Assembly: GCF_900099765.1 (NCBI RefSeq)
Contig: NZ_FNDX01000007.1
Span: forward strand, 62,001-126,000
Source: Paenibacillus typhae
GTDB lineage: Bacteria > Bacillota > Bacilli > Paenibacillales > Paenibacillaceae
Direction of reading: 5' to 3'
Length of the DNA: 64,000 nucleotides
In this document: one piece after another, positions 47,720 to 56,546 of the stretch
Layout: every line of letters begins with the position of its first letter
Position numbering within the stretch: position 1 is the stretch's first letter
Made by a program: the position numbers and the translations under genes
The notes under the pieces: generated by a model
Seen by the model: the letters and a program-made list of their open reading frames with translations, nothing else
Told to the model about the DNA's origin: nothing
Databases searched by the model: none

Positions 47720-49774
47720 TCAGCCTTCAAAAGAAACCAGTGACTGCTTCAGATTCTCTGCCAGTTCCTCCAGCTTCGCCGAAAGGGCAACCAGCTCCTC
47801 GCTGACGATAAATTGCTGCGACGACATCGAAGCCACCTCCTCTGTGGATGCGCTGGTCTGCTGCACAACTGAAGTTACGCTGGCCATCGACTCACCGAAT
47901 TGGCGCTGGAATCTGCCCAGCTCGGCGACGGAGGCAGAGGATTGGCCGATCAGTTCTAAGAATGCTTCCATTTCCGTCCGGACACTCTCAAATATAATAG
48001 AAGATTCCCGAACGGATGTAATCTGCTCCCGGAACAGCGGGCCTGCCTCGCTTACGACCTTTACTGTATTTTCAATATGACGGCTGATCTCTTCTGTTAT
48101 TCTGGAGACCGACTGGATGGATTGATTGGACTGATTCGCCAGGCCCCTGATCTCATCGGCAATGACAATAAACCCTTTACCTGCCGCCCCTGCTCGGACC
48201 GCTTCAATTGAAGCGTTCAGCGCAAGAATATTCGTCTGCTTGTTGACGGCTATCATCGGGCTCAGGATACTGCGGATCAGATGGGTGCTCTCCTGCAGCA
48301 TAGCAGAGTTCTCCTGAATCAGATTCATCATCTGGACCGTGGATTCACTCTGCTTGACCAGCGTCCGCATCAGCCCGGCTCCCTGGTCACTGACCGTCAA
48401 TACCCGCTCAGCCGTACTGTCCATAATGGAATTTATTCCGGCTACCTCCTGCATCTTGGCGCCCATCAGCTCCACATTCCGGTTGTTGGCTTCAGCTTCA
48501 GCTGCCAGGCTGGCTGCCCCCTGCGCAATTTCCCCGGTTGCTTCCGCAACCTCTTTTGCATGGTTGGAGGTTGCGCCGGATGCTCTCACCAGCTGCTCCG
48601 AGGTTGCCAGCACTTCTGCTGCCGATCTGCTGCTCTGGCCGGCCAGAAGGGAGATCTGTTCCATCATCTTATTGAAGCTGTGGCCCAGACGCCCAATCTC
48701 ATCCTGGCCTTTGAAATTCGTCCGGACCTGCAGGTTGCCCCGCTCCCCTTCTTCCATCAGCCTGGCCAGCTTGCCGAGCGGGCGGCCGATCAGGCGAACA
48801 AGGATATAACCGATCAGCAGTGCAATCAGAGCTGCTGCCAGCACTACAGCCAAGGTAATATAGAGCAGCTTATCAGCGGATTTGGTGAAATCGCTGACCG
48901 GGGCATAGCCGAGAAGGGTCCATCCTCCGGTAGCCAGCGGCTGGAAGACTACAAGCTGGGACTTGCCCTGCTCATCTTTGGCTGTAAAGGATTGTTCCTG
49001 CCCGTCCTGTGGTTCAGCGGCAGCCTGTATGTATGAGGCCTGTCCAAGCAGCGCATTGTCTCTTCCATAAACAATGCTGCCCTGCGGGTCCAGTATACGG
49101 ATTTCTCCGGACTGGCCGATATGAAGGTTGGACAGCACATCCGTCAAGGCGCTTCCCTTAATCTCAATGAGCATATAATATTCGGCAGCCGGGTTCTGGA
49201 TATTGCGCAGCAGGCGGCCCATCGTCATGGATGACTCGCTATACATTCCGAAGAACCCTTTATCCAGTACCGGGAACCAGACGGGCTGACCCTTACCTTC
49301 GTCAATCTTTTTGATTCTTGATTGAATATCCTCACCGTCACGAACAGCACTTACTCCGGCCGATTTGTAGGACTGCGCATCCACCAGGCTTCTGGATACA
49401 AGCCGTATGGCGATCAGCCGGTCGTCTGAGCCTTTTACCGAATCAAGCTTGCGGCGTATGCGGTCCTCGGCTGCTACTTTGGCTACCGTTCCGGCCGCCG
49501 GATCATTAACAAGCTCCATATCGGCCTTCAGCGTAGAATCAACTGCAAACTGTCTTGAGAGTGCTTCATATTCTGCAAACAAAAAATCCAGCTTGTCCGC
49601 TGCCTGAACAATGGACTGCGAGGAGGCTGCTGCTACTTCATCCGTAATAATGCCTTTGGCTGCATAATAAGAGGTAAGTCCAAGCATCGAAGACAGCAGG
49701 ACAATGGTACCGAAGAGAATAACAAACAATTTTACGCCTACCGATTTCAATTGCACATTTCGCGGCCGTTTCAT
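47720..49774 (-). CDS. methyl-accepting chemotaxis protein (dCache type)
   Basis: This 684-residue protein has an N-terminal membrane helix (LFVILFGTIVLLSSMLGLTSYYA), an extracellular dCache-like sensor region of about 270 residues, a second helix (LAVVLAAALIALLIGYILV), a HAMP domain (GRPLGKLARLMEEGERGNL) and a signalling domain whose hairpin tip reads KQTNILALNASIEAVRAGAAGKGF. The start is ATG at 49774, after GAGGAGAGGGAG. It lies downstream of the maltodextrin permease genes and upstream of the AraC/GH4 pair, which suggests a sugar ligand, but a terminator separates it from the permeases. Confidence 0.92.
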   Translation of the reverse strand: MKRPRNVQLKSVGVKLFVILFGTIVLLSSMLGLTSYYAAKGIITDEVAAASSQSIVQAADKLDFLFAEYEALSRQFAVDSTLKADMELVNDPAAGTVAKVAAEDRIRRKLDSVKGSDDRLIAIRLVSRSLVDAQSYKSAGVSAVRDGEDIQSRIKKIDEGKGQPVWFPVLDKGFFGMYSESSMTMGRLLRNIQNPAAEYYMLIEIKGSALTDVLSNLHIGQSGEIRILDPQGSIVYGRDNALLGQASYIQAAAEPQDGQEQSFTAKDEQGKSQLVVFQPLATGGWTLLGYAPVSDFTKSADKLLYITLAVVLAAALIALLIGYILVRLIGRPLGKLARLMEEGERGNLQVRTNFKGQDEIGRLGHSFNKMMEQISLLAGQSSRSAAEVLATSEQLVRASGATSNHAKEVAEATGEIAQGAASLAAEAEANNRNVELMGAKMQEVAGINSIMDSTAERVLTVSDQGAGLMRTLVKQSESTVQMMNLIQENSAMLQESTHLIRSILSPMIAVNKQTNILALNASIEAVRAGAAGKGFIVIADEIRGLANQSNQSIQSVSRITEEISRHIENTVKVVSEAGPLFREQITSVRESSIIFESVRTEMEAFLELIGQSSASVAELGRFQRQFGESMASVTSVVQQTSASTEEVASMSSQQFIVSEELVALSAKLEELAENLKQSLVSFEG

Positions 49775-49801
49775 CGAGCTCCCTCTCCTCATAACAGAAA
49801 T

Positions 49802-49846
49802 AAACAGGGTACCCCCTTACTAAACCGCATAAAGGTGTACCCTGTT
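49802..49846 (-). terminator. terminator between the maltodextrin permease genes and the chemoreceptor gene
   Basis: AAACAGGGTACC (from 49802) pairs with GGTGTACCCTGTTT (49834-49846) with one mismatch. TTTATTTCTG follows on the minus strand. Confidence 0.7.
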
Positions 49847-49873
49847 TTCATGGAATGCTCTAAATTGCTGAAT

Positions 49874-50719
49874 TTATCCTTTGCTGGCACCGGCGGTCAG
49901 ACCGTCAACCAGCAGCCGTTGCAGGAAGCCGAACAGGATCATAATCGGAACGGAGATCATTACAGCGCCCGCAGCGAACAGTGTAAAGTTCGAATTCTGC
50001 TGGCTGTTGACCATATCCCACATACCTACAGCAACGGTCCAGTTCTCCTTGGTCCGCAGAACAAGCTTGGCGAAGATGAAGTCCACCCACGGGCCGACAA
50101 ACTGGGTCAGCGCCATATAAGTGATCATCGGACGGGATAACGGCAGGATAATCCGGATAAAGATCCCGAAATTGCTCGCACCGTCAATACGTGCCGCTTC
50201 ATCCAGCGAACGCGGTATGGTATCCAGGAAGCCCTTGGCAATCAGCGTTCCGCCCAGCGGCGCTCCCGCCGCATACACAATAATCAGAGCCAGATGCGTA
50301 TCAAGCAGATCGAATTGCTTCAGCAGCAGGTAGATGGCAATCATACTCATGAAACCCGGGAACATCCCGAGAATCAGCAGTGTTGACATCGTGGTCTTGC
50401 GGCTTTTGAACCGGAATCTTGACAGAGCGTAGCTTGTTAGCAGCGTCAGCAGAACACCAATCAGCATGGAAAATACGGCAATCTTCAGTGTATTGGTGTA
50501 CCAGGTACCAAACATGTAAACATCTGAAGTAAACAGCTCTTTGTAATGAGAAAGAGTGAACTGCTCAGGGATCAGCGTCTTGCTGTACAGGGATTTACCG
50601 GGCCGGAAAGAGGCCAGAAGAATCCACAGAGCCGGATACAACGCTACAACCGCCATAACAATCAGAATGATATAGCTTGCAGCCAGGCGTACGATATTCG
50701 CGAATTTGCGTCCGATCAT
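49874..50719 (-). CDS. mdxG: maltodextrin ABC transporter permease MdxG/MalG
   Basis: This 281-residue inner-membrane protein has six transmembrane helices and the EAA loop DEAARIDGASNFGIFIRIILPLSRP, where the ATPase docks. The C-terminal QRLLVDGLTAGASKG is typical of MalG-type subunits. It overlaps the mdxF stop by ATGA. No ATPase gene is present in the cluster, so a shared MsmX-like ATPase elsewhere probably drives the importer, as in B. subtilis. Confidence 0.92.
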   Translation of the reverse strand: MIGRKFANIVRLAASYIILIVMAVVALYPALWILLASFRPGKSLYSKTLIPEQFTLSHYKELFTSDVYMFGTWYTNTLKIAVFSMLIGVLLTLLTSYALSRFRFKSRKTTMSTLLILGMFPGFMSMIAIYLLLKQFDLLDTHLALIIVYAAGAPLGGTLIAKGFLDTIPRSLDEAARIDGASNFGIFIRIILPLSRPMITYMALTQFVGPWVDFIFAKLVLRTKENWTVAVGMWDMVNSQQNSNFTLFAAGAVMISVPIMILFGFLQRLLVDGLTAGASKG

Positions 50720-52029
50720 TGGATCATATCCTCCTCTTTAAATGACTTGGTCCGGCGGTAATTGTACAGGGAGAATCCGGCCACAATGATAAAGATGATA
50801 ATCCCGATTGCGGAAGCCATATTATTTTTGTTCTGGTCAGCCGTTAATTTATAGAGCCAGGTAACCAGCAAGTCGGTTGAGCCGGCATATTGGTAGTTAC
50901 CGTTAACCGGGGCACCGCCTGTCAGCAGGTAAATGGCGTTAAAGTTATTGATATTGCCCGCAAACTGCATGATCAGTGTAGGTGCGGTTGAGAACAGAAT
51001 CATCGGTAGGGTAATGATCCGGAATTTCTGATAGTTTGTTGCACCGTCTACTTCAGCAGCTTCATACATATCACGCGGAATGGTAGTCAGCACACCCATA
51101 ACCAGCAGCATTGAAACTGGTATCCCTACCCACATGTTAACGAGGATGACCGTCACTTTTGCCCAGAACGGGTCAGTCAGCCACGGCAGCCCGCCAAGTC
51201 CGAAATATCCCAGATACTGGTTGATCGGACCGAACTGCCCGTTGAACAGGTTGCGCATAAGCAGGAGCGAGATCATCTGCGGAACGGCATACGGTACAAT
51301 CAGAATAATTCTCCAAAAGCCTTTGAAGCGTATCCCCTTCTGGTTAACCAGCAGCGCCACAAGCACGCCGCCGAAGTATGTAGTAACCGTCGAGAGCACC
51401 GCCCAGATGATCGTCCATGTTAATACGCCATAGAAGGTTTCGCTCCATGTTTTCAGGAACAGCAGATTGCGGAAGGTTTCAAAACCGACCCAGTCAACCA
51501 GCTTGGCAGGCGGAATATGATCCGGTGCAGCAAAGTTGGTGAACGCCAGCATGATCATAAAGATAATCGGCATAATCGTAAAGAACAATATGCCTACGCT
51601 GGGCAGAATCAGAAACGTCTGGGCAAACTTATAATCCAGAATATATCTGACCGTTTGCTTGAATGTATTGGACTCAAGACCGGCATCACGTGCCGCTCCG
51701 ATCTTATAAGCATCTCTAATGTTTATAAACCAGGCAAACAGAATAATGATGAAAAACAGGAGAGTAATCAGACTCTCAATCATAATGAAGATGGAGTGGT
51801 CACCTGCGACCATTTTGGCAATTCCATTTACTTTTTCAAGACGGTTTGGAGTATCTCCCAGTGTGGTAATGCCCCAAATAGCTCTTCCAAGATTATTGAT
51901 AAAATAGATTAGGCCTAACGCCTCTATTACTAAGAAGATAAGACCCTTGATGAATTGGCGGTTGTATATTTGTCCCAATCCCATAAATATGGTCGACAGT
52001 ATTGCGGCTCTCGTACGGTGTCGCTGCAT
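50716..52029 (-). CDS. mdxF: maltodextrin ABC transporter permease MdxF/MalF
   Basis: This 437-residue protein has the extended N terminus typical of MdxF (MGLGQIYNRQFIKGLIFLVIEALGL) and about eight membrane helices. The EAA loop is YEAAEVDGATNYQKFRIITLPMI. With MdxG it forms the channel of the maltodextrin importer. The ATG follows GAGAGGAGAACGGAAGGG. It lies 116 bp after the binding-protein gene, and translation of mdxG is coupled to it. Confidence 0.92.
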   Translation of the reverse strand: MQRHRTRAAILSTIFMGLGQIYNRQFIKGLIFLVIEALGLIYFINNLGRAIWGITTLGDTPNRLEKVNGIAKMVAGDHSIFIMIESLITLLFFIIILFAWFINIRDAYKIGAARDAGLESNTFKQTVRYILDYKFAQTFLILPSVGILFFTIMPIIFMIMLAFTNFAAPDHIPPAKLVDWVGFETFRNLLFLKTWSETFYGVLTWTIIWAVLSTVTTYFGGVLVALLVNQKGIRFKGFWRIILIVPYAVPQMISLLLMRNLFNGQFGPINQYLGYFGLGGLPWLTDPFWAKVTVILVNMWVGIPVSMLLVMGVLTTIPRDMYEAAEVDGATNYQKFRIITLPMILFSTAPTLIMQFAGNINNFNAIYLLTGGAPVNGNYQYAGSTDLLVTWLYKLTADQNKNNMASAIGIIIFIIVAGFSLYNYRRTKSFKEEDMIQ

Positions 52030-52145
52030 TTCCCTTCCGTTCTCCTCTCCGCGCGGAATTCAGGAAACTGCCCGCCGGTGAAGTTTCGGCGGGCGATTCA
52101 TTCCACAGTTTGCTATTGGTTGTTCACTGTTACGAATTCAGGGTA

Positions 52146-53471
52146 TTACTGGGCACCGTTGTTAAGATCTTTAATCTGCTGTACGGCTTTGTCCATTGCT
52201 GTTTTTGGATCAGCGTTGTTATCCCAAATTTCCGGAAGCGCTGCGTTTACAGGAGCCCATACATTACCCATTTCAGGGATGGACGGCATTGGCTGCGAGC
52301 TCTTGGCCTGCTCAGCAAAGGCGGATAAATAAGGGTCGCCTGTGATCTGCGGATCTGCCAGTGCTTCGTTGTTGGTAGGAATGGAACCGACCATCTTGTT
52401 CAGGGTCAGCTGTGCATCTTTACTGGAAGCAAAGTGTGCATAGAGCTTGGCTGCGTTCGGATATTGCGTATAAGCGTTAACCCCGAAAATTTTGATACCG
52501 GAGAAAGTAATCGCCTGTTTGCCGTTAATAGTCGGAACCGGAGCAACACCAAGGTTATCGCCAAGTGCTTCTTTGTACGCTGCGAGTTCCCAAGGACCTG
52601 TGATGTCCATCGCTACGTCGCCGCTGGTGAACAGGGCACGCTTGATGTCGGCGCTGATATCACCGCTCTTGACCGGCAGTGCTTCTTTGATCTTGGCGAA
52701 TGCAGTCAGACCTTCGATAGCACCTTCGTTGTTCAGGCCGATGTCATCCTTGTCAGTGCCGTCTTTACCGAACAGGTAGCCGCCGGTAGTTGCAATGAAG
52801 GTATAGCCATAGTACATGTTGCCGACTTCCCACATGATGCCATATTTATTCTGGTCTTTGTTTGTGAAGGTTTTGCTGAAGGCCAGAACGTCATCAAAGG
52901 ATTTCGGTGCTTCAGGCAACAGTGTCTTATTGTAGTAGAGGGCATAAGTTTCAGCCGCTCTAGGGTATCCGTACAGTTCACCGTCATAGGAAGAGCCTAC
53001 GATGGAAGCTTCGGTATTTTCAGCTTTGGTCTGCTCGGCAAAAATATCATTTGGCAGCAGCAGGCTCGCGCTTGCAGCTTTACCAAGGTTATCATGCGGA
53101 ATCAGGATAACGTCTGCAGCCAGTCCGGAAGGTCCGTCCTGAGTCAGCTTGCCCACCTGGTCTGGCGGCGGAATCTCTTCAATCTTAACCGGGACATTGT
53201 ATTTCTCGGTAAATTGCTTGGCGATCTCTTCAGCGAATACTCTCTCTTCTTTACTTTCCCATACAACCAGCGATGCGCCTTCTTCAGGTAATACCTCGTC
53301 AGTTACAGCCTCGCTGCTGTTTGTAGCAGGTGCGTTAGTGGCCGTGGTATCTGCCGGCGCATTCGTTGCTGCTGCGTTTCCCCCGTTATTGTTGTTGCCG
53401 GAGCCGCATGCTGTAATGGACGCTGCCATTGAGACTGCTGCGGTGATAACCATGAGTTTTTTCAACTTCAT
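52146..53471 (-). CDS. mdxE: maltodextrin-binding lipoprotein
   Basis: This 441-residue extracellular solute-binding protein has a lipoprotein signal with lipobox ITAC (Cys22), an Asn/Ala/Thr-rich linker, and the maltose-binding fold: LVVWESKEERVFAEEIAKQFTEKYNVPVKIEE, LPNDIFAEQTK, DITGPWELAAYKEALGDNLGVAPVPTINGKQ. It captures maltodextrins outside the membrane for MdxFG. An open frame continues to 53624, but GGGAGGGG before the ATG at 53471 fixes the start. It heads the importer operon. Confidence 0.93.
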   Translation of the reverse strand: MKLKKLMVITAAVSMAASITACGSGNNNNGGNAAATNAPADTTATNAPATNSSEAVTDEVLPEEGASLVVWESKEERVFAEEIAKQFTEKYNVPVKIEEIPPPDQVGKLTQDGPSGLAADVILIPHDNLGKAASASLLLPNDIFAEQTKAENTEASIVGSSYDGELYGYPRAAETYALYYNKTLLPEAPKSFDDVLAFSKTFTNKDQNKYGIMWEVGNMYYGYTFIATTGGYLFGKDGTDKDDIGLNNEGAIEGLTAFAKIKEALPVKSGDISADIKRALFTSGDVAMDITGPWELAAYKEALGDNLGVAPVPTINGKQAITFSGIKIFGVNAYTQYPNAAKLYAHFASSKDAQLTLNKMVGSIPTNNEALADPQITGDPYLSAFAEQAKSSQPMPSIPEMGNVWAPVNAALPEIWDNNADPKTAMDKAVQQIKDLNNGAQ

Positions 53472-53610
53472 TACTTTAACCCCTCCCGATTTGTATATCG
53501 CCTTTTGTGCTTGAGATGATGCTGCAGAACATGCGCAAACGATTTCAGAAGATTCAAAAAAAATGTGTGTGTCTGTCAACCATCCTTCTGAATACGCTTC
53601 AACAAGTTCT

Positions 53611-53672
53611 AGAAAGCGCTTCATTCATAAATTCATAATACAACAGTAATGTTAATTGTTAAAACGTTTGCA
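53611..53672 (-). promoter_or_regulatory. mdxE promoter with LacI/CcpA-type operators
   Basis: On the minus strand TTAACA (53662-53657), a 16-nt spacer and TATTAT (53640-53635) form the promoter. TGCAAACGTTTTAA (53672-53659) is a LacI-family or cre-like operator overlapping the -35; it resembles MalR sites. A second, weaker AAGCGCTT palindrome (53611-53624) lies just past the -10. Control by glucose repression or a maltose repressor is inferred. Confidence 0.6.
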
Positions 53673-53904
53673 CAGTGTATATTTGACCATATAACCCATT
53701 TAACACGTGTCAACGAACAATTATCTTCGCAGTTCACAGGATTCCTCTTATTTACTCCCAAATACACCTTTCATAACGTTGAGTTTGACCAAAATCAGTC
53801 ACTCCTGCAATAAAACACTGAGATAAAGGTATACTTTTTCTTATTTTGAGTACAGAAACCTTGTGCCGCTCGTGAAAAATAGTGCAATGGTTTGAACAAT
53901 AGTA

Positions 53905-53933
53905 TTGTACGGTCATTTATTCCATGCTATAAT
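53905..53933 (+). promoter_or_regulatory. promoter of the neopullulanase gene
   Basis: TTGTAC (53905-53910), a 17-nt spacer and TATAAT (53928-53933) preceded by TGC form an extended -10 promoter. Transcription would start near 53940, leaving a leader of about 340 nt before the ATG at 54279. The -35 is weak. Confidence 0.55.
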
Positions 53934-54002
53934 CCAAACCATTATGAGCAGCCAGCCCTGCCGGCGGCAGAAGAAGCATGCGCCCTTGTTCTTACAACAA
54001 CC

Positions 54003-54066
54003 AAAAGGCAATGTTACTTATCAGGGACAACCTCGGACAAGCTTAGGCTGGAGTTGTGCCTTTTTG
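54003..54066 (+). terminator. terminator-like hairpin in the neopullulanase leader (candidate attenuator)
   Basis: AAAAGGC (from 54003) and ACAACCTC (54027-54034) can pair with GGAGTTGTGCCTTTT (about 54050-54064), with a 16-nt bulge on the left strand, followed by T residues. It lies within the leader, so it may control read-through. The match is imperfect. Confidence 0.4.
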
Positions 54067-54167
54067 CTATGGGCAAATTCGCAACTAATGTGTGCAACTG
54101 TGGCGCAAATGACGGTGCCATACAGGCATAACGCCTGTTTCTTCACCTATTTATCCGGTTTTAGTCT

Positions 54168-54262
54168 GAAGGATCTCTCTGAAGCGCAGCTCACAAAACT
54201 AAGCCCATGCTTTCGAAGCCAGTTTTGTACGAAGGATCTCTGGAAGCACAGCTCACAAAACT
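54168..54262 (+). repeat. tandem direct repeat in the leader of the neopullulanase gene
   Basis: Two copies of a 32-33 nt sequence (54168-54200 and 54231-54262; shared core GCTCACAAAACT) differ at only a few positions. ACAAAACT and AGTTTTGT (54193-54200, 54221-54228) can also form a hairpin in the spacer. The second copy ends 8 bp before the ribosome site of the neopullulanase gene. Confidence 0.75.
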
Positions 54263-54278
54263 TTTAGGAGGAATTATC

Positions 54279-56024
54279 ATGTTACTTGAAGCTGTATATC
54301 ACCGCCCGCGGTTAAACTGGTCATACGCCTATGACTTTGAAACCATCCATCTCCGTCTGCGTGCCAAAAAAGGTGACCTTACTGAAGTATTCGCCTGGGC
54401 CGGGGATAAATATGCATGGGACACTACGAAAGAACTGATTCCAATGAAGCTGTTCACCAGTGATGCCATGTTTGATTACTGGGAATGTGAATCCGTTCCC
54501 CTGTACCGCCGCCTGAAATACGGATTTCTGCTGCAAAAGGGACATGAACGCATCTGGATGACAGAAAGCGATTTTCAGACGGAGCGTCCGGCCAATCCCA
54601 ACCGGCTGTTCGAATTTCCCTACATAAACCGCGGAGATGTTTTCACCCCGCCAGCATGGGTTAAAGACGCTATATTTTACCAGATATTCCCTGAACGCTT
54701 TGCCAACGGCGACCCCGCCCTGAATCCGGAGAATGTGCAGCCGTGGGGCGGAACGCCTACCCCCGAAAATTTCTTCGGCGGAGACCTGCAAGGGGTTATC
54801 GATCATCTCGATCATCTGACAGAGCTGGGGATTACGGGTATTTATTTCACACCAATATTTGCCGGAACGACCAACCACAAATACGATACCGAAGACTATA
54901 TGAAGGTCGATCCGCATTTCGGCGATGTCGAAACGCTCAAAAAGCTGGTCAGCGCCTGCCACGAACGCGGAATCCGCGTGCTGCTGGACGCCGTATTCAA
55001 CCATTCGGGCAGAACCTTCGCCCCGTTCGTAGACGTGCTGGAGCACGGAGAGAACTCTCGTTATAAGGACTGGTTCCATGTCCGCGAATTCCCGCTTCAG
55101 GTCGTGGACAATATTCCGAACTATGATGCCTTCTCGTTCGAACCGCACATGCCTAAGCTCAATACGGAGAATCCTGAGGTCAAGGAATATCTGCTTAAAG
55201 TGGCAGAGTATTGGATCAAAGAGGTCGGCATCGACGGCTGGCGTCTGGATGTGGCGAATGAAGTAGATCACGGCTTCTGGCGTGAATTCCGCAAGGTTGT
55301 CAAAGCCGCTAACCCGGAAGCCTACATTCTCGGTGAAATCTGGCATGAATCCGCTCCTTGGCTGGAGGGGGACAAATTTGATGCCGTCATGAACTATCCG
55401 TTCACGGATGCTGTGCTCGACTTCTTCATCAACGGCACACTTGACGCTGAAGCCTTTGCCAATGCGATCGGCAAGCAGCTGTCGCGTTACCCGCTGCAGG
55501 CCAGCGAGGTTGCCTTCAATCTGCTGGACAGCCATGATACCGCACGCCTCCTGACCCTGGCCGGCGGCGACAAGAAAAAGTTCAAGCTGGCTGCGCTGTT
55601 CCAGTTCACCTTCATGGGTACGCCTTGCATCTATTACGGCGATGAGGTCGGCCTTGATGGCGACAACGATCCGGGCTGCCGCAAATGCATGGAATGGGAC
55701 CCTGCCAAGCAGGATCATGACCTGTTCAGCTTTTATAAGCAGCTGATCTCAATCCGCACCAGCCATCCGGCCCTGCGCAGCGGGTCCTTCAAATTCCTTG
55801 AAGCCGGCCGCAGCGGAAGCAAGATTGCCTTCGAACGCAGCCTGGGCGATGAAATCATCATCGTTCTGATGAATACGGAAGAAACTGCCCAGACCTTCCG
55901 GCTGAGCGTCGAGGAGCGCAGCTGGGAGAACCTGTTCACCGGTGACTCCCTGTGCGCTGAACGCGGCACGCTGTCTGTTAAGCTTCCGGCATACGGGTAT
56001 ACGGCGATTAAGGCAGTTTTGTAG
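54279..56024 (+). CDS. neopullulanase/cyclomaltodextrinase (GH13_20)
   Basis: This 581-residue protein has an N-terminal CBM34-type domain (residues 1-120), then a GH13 catalytic barrel. The conserved regions are DAVFNHSG, GWRLDVANEVDH (nucleophile Asp), ILGEIWHESAPW (acid/base Glu) and LLDSHDTARL (transition-state Asp). MPKLNTENPEV is the family 20 mark. There is no signal peptide, so it acts in the cytosol on imported maltodextrins, cyclodextrins or pullulan fragments. TAGGAGG precedes the ATG; a frame extending upstream to 54207 is not used. It is divergent from the importer operon. Confidence 0.94.
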   Translation: MLLEAVYHRPRLNWSYAYDFETIHLRLRAKKGDLTEVFAWAGDKYAWDTTKELIPMKLFTSDAMFDYWECESVPLYRRLKYGFLLQKGHERIWMTESDFQTERPANPNRLFEFPYINRGDVFTPPAWVKDAIFYQIFPERFANGDPALNPENVQPWGGTPTPENFFGGDLQGVIDHLDHLTELGITGIYFTPIFAGTTNHKYDTEDYMKVDPHFGDVETLKKLVSACHERGIRVLLDAVFNHSGRTFAPFVDVLEHGENSRYKDWFHVREFPLQVVDNIPNYDAFSFEPHMPKLNTENPEVKEYLLKVAEYWIKEVGIDGWRLDVANEVDHGFWREFRKVVKAANPEAYILGEIWHESAPWLEGDKFDAVMNYPFTDAVLDFFINGTLDAEAFANAIGKQLSRYPLQASEVAFNLLDSHDTARLLTLAGGDKKKFKLAALFQFTFMGTPCIYYGDEVGLDGDNDPGCRKCMEWDPAKQDHDLFSFYKQLISIRTSHPALRSGSFKFLEAGRSGSKIAFERSLGDEIIIVLMNTEETAQTFRLSVEERSWENLFTGDSLCAERGTLSVKLPAYGYTAIKAVL

Positions 56025-56057
56025 CCAGCGCATCGTTTCTGGGGGCTGGCCGGTAAA

Positions 56058-56244
56058 CTAGTTGGATTTTAGTCACTTAATTCTATCATTTTCCAAAATT
56101 TCTGATACCTAAGTGGAAAAACGCCATCTAATCCACGAGAAAACCGCCTTCGGGAGCTAATTCTGCAAAATTAAGTGGCGTTTTTCCACCTAAAATCTCT
56201 AACAAGGCAAATGTTTAAGAATTAAGCTGCGAAAATCCACTTAG
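56058..56244. repeat. 187-bp four-unit inverted-repeat element, copy 2
   Basis: The units are at 56058-56082 and 56109-56132 (direct) and 56169-56192 and 56220-56244 (inverted), with starts 51, 60 and 51 nt apart. Length and order are the same as copy 1 at 116-302; spacer sequences differ. It occupies the first half of the 522-bp gap after the neopullulanase gene. Confidence 0.75.
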
Positions 56245-56259
56245 TTTGGTCAGCACCTC

Positions 56260-56287
56260 CCATGCAGGCAGCATTCTCCCTGCATGG
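56260..56287. other. short hairpin in the neopullulanase/amylopullulanase gap
   Basis: CCATGCAGG (56260-56268) pairs with CCTGCATGG (56279-56287) across a 10-nt loop. No T run follows. Confidence 0.5.
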
Positions 56288-56325
56288 TTCCTGATCACGC
56301 TAACTTCCCGAATCATATACAAGTC

Positions 56326-56360
56326 AAACAGCACTCTTCAACAATTGAAGAGTGCTGTTT
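56326..56360 (+). terminator. candidate terminator after the neopullulanase gene
   Basis: A perfect 15-bp stem, AAACAGCACTCTTCA (56326-56340) with 56346-56360, has a 5-nt loop and a short TTT end. It lies about 300 bp past the stop, beyond the repeat element. Confidence 0.6.
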
Positions 56361-56490
56361 CCCGTTGGCCGGGATAAGCCTATCAGCGTTTGGTATTTAT
56401 CCACAGCTTCTGCAGCCCCTCATAAACAGCTACTATTATCAGATCCCTCTAATCAAGTCCTTTCTCATCCAAACTAATCCATACAACGCA

Positions 56491-56525
56491 AAGCAGCGGT
56501 CCCCGGTACATGGGGATCGCTGCTT
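56491..56525 (-). terminator. terminator of the amylopullulanase gene
   Basis: AAGCAGCGGTCCCC (56491-56504) pairs with GGGGATCGCTGCTT (56512-56525) with one mismatch, close to the stop codon at 56547. Confidence 0.75.
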
Positions 56526-56546
56526 ATTGTAACTTGGCTATAAATG

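Noticed and set aside
53611..53624. A full cre site at AGAAAGCGCTTCAT
   Set aside because: The central AAGCGCTT is palindromic, but the outer positions do not fit the cre consensus. I listed it only as a weaker element of the mdxE promoter.
53905..54267. 120-codon open frame in the neopullulanase leader
   Set aside because: It begins at the promoter -35, has no ribosome site, and its product is not protein-like. Its last part is only the tandem repeat.
54321..55718. 465-codon open frame on the minus strand
   Set aside because: It is antisense to the neopullulanase gene, whose GH13 motifs are complete.
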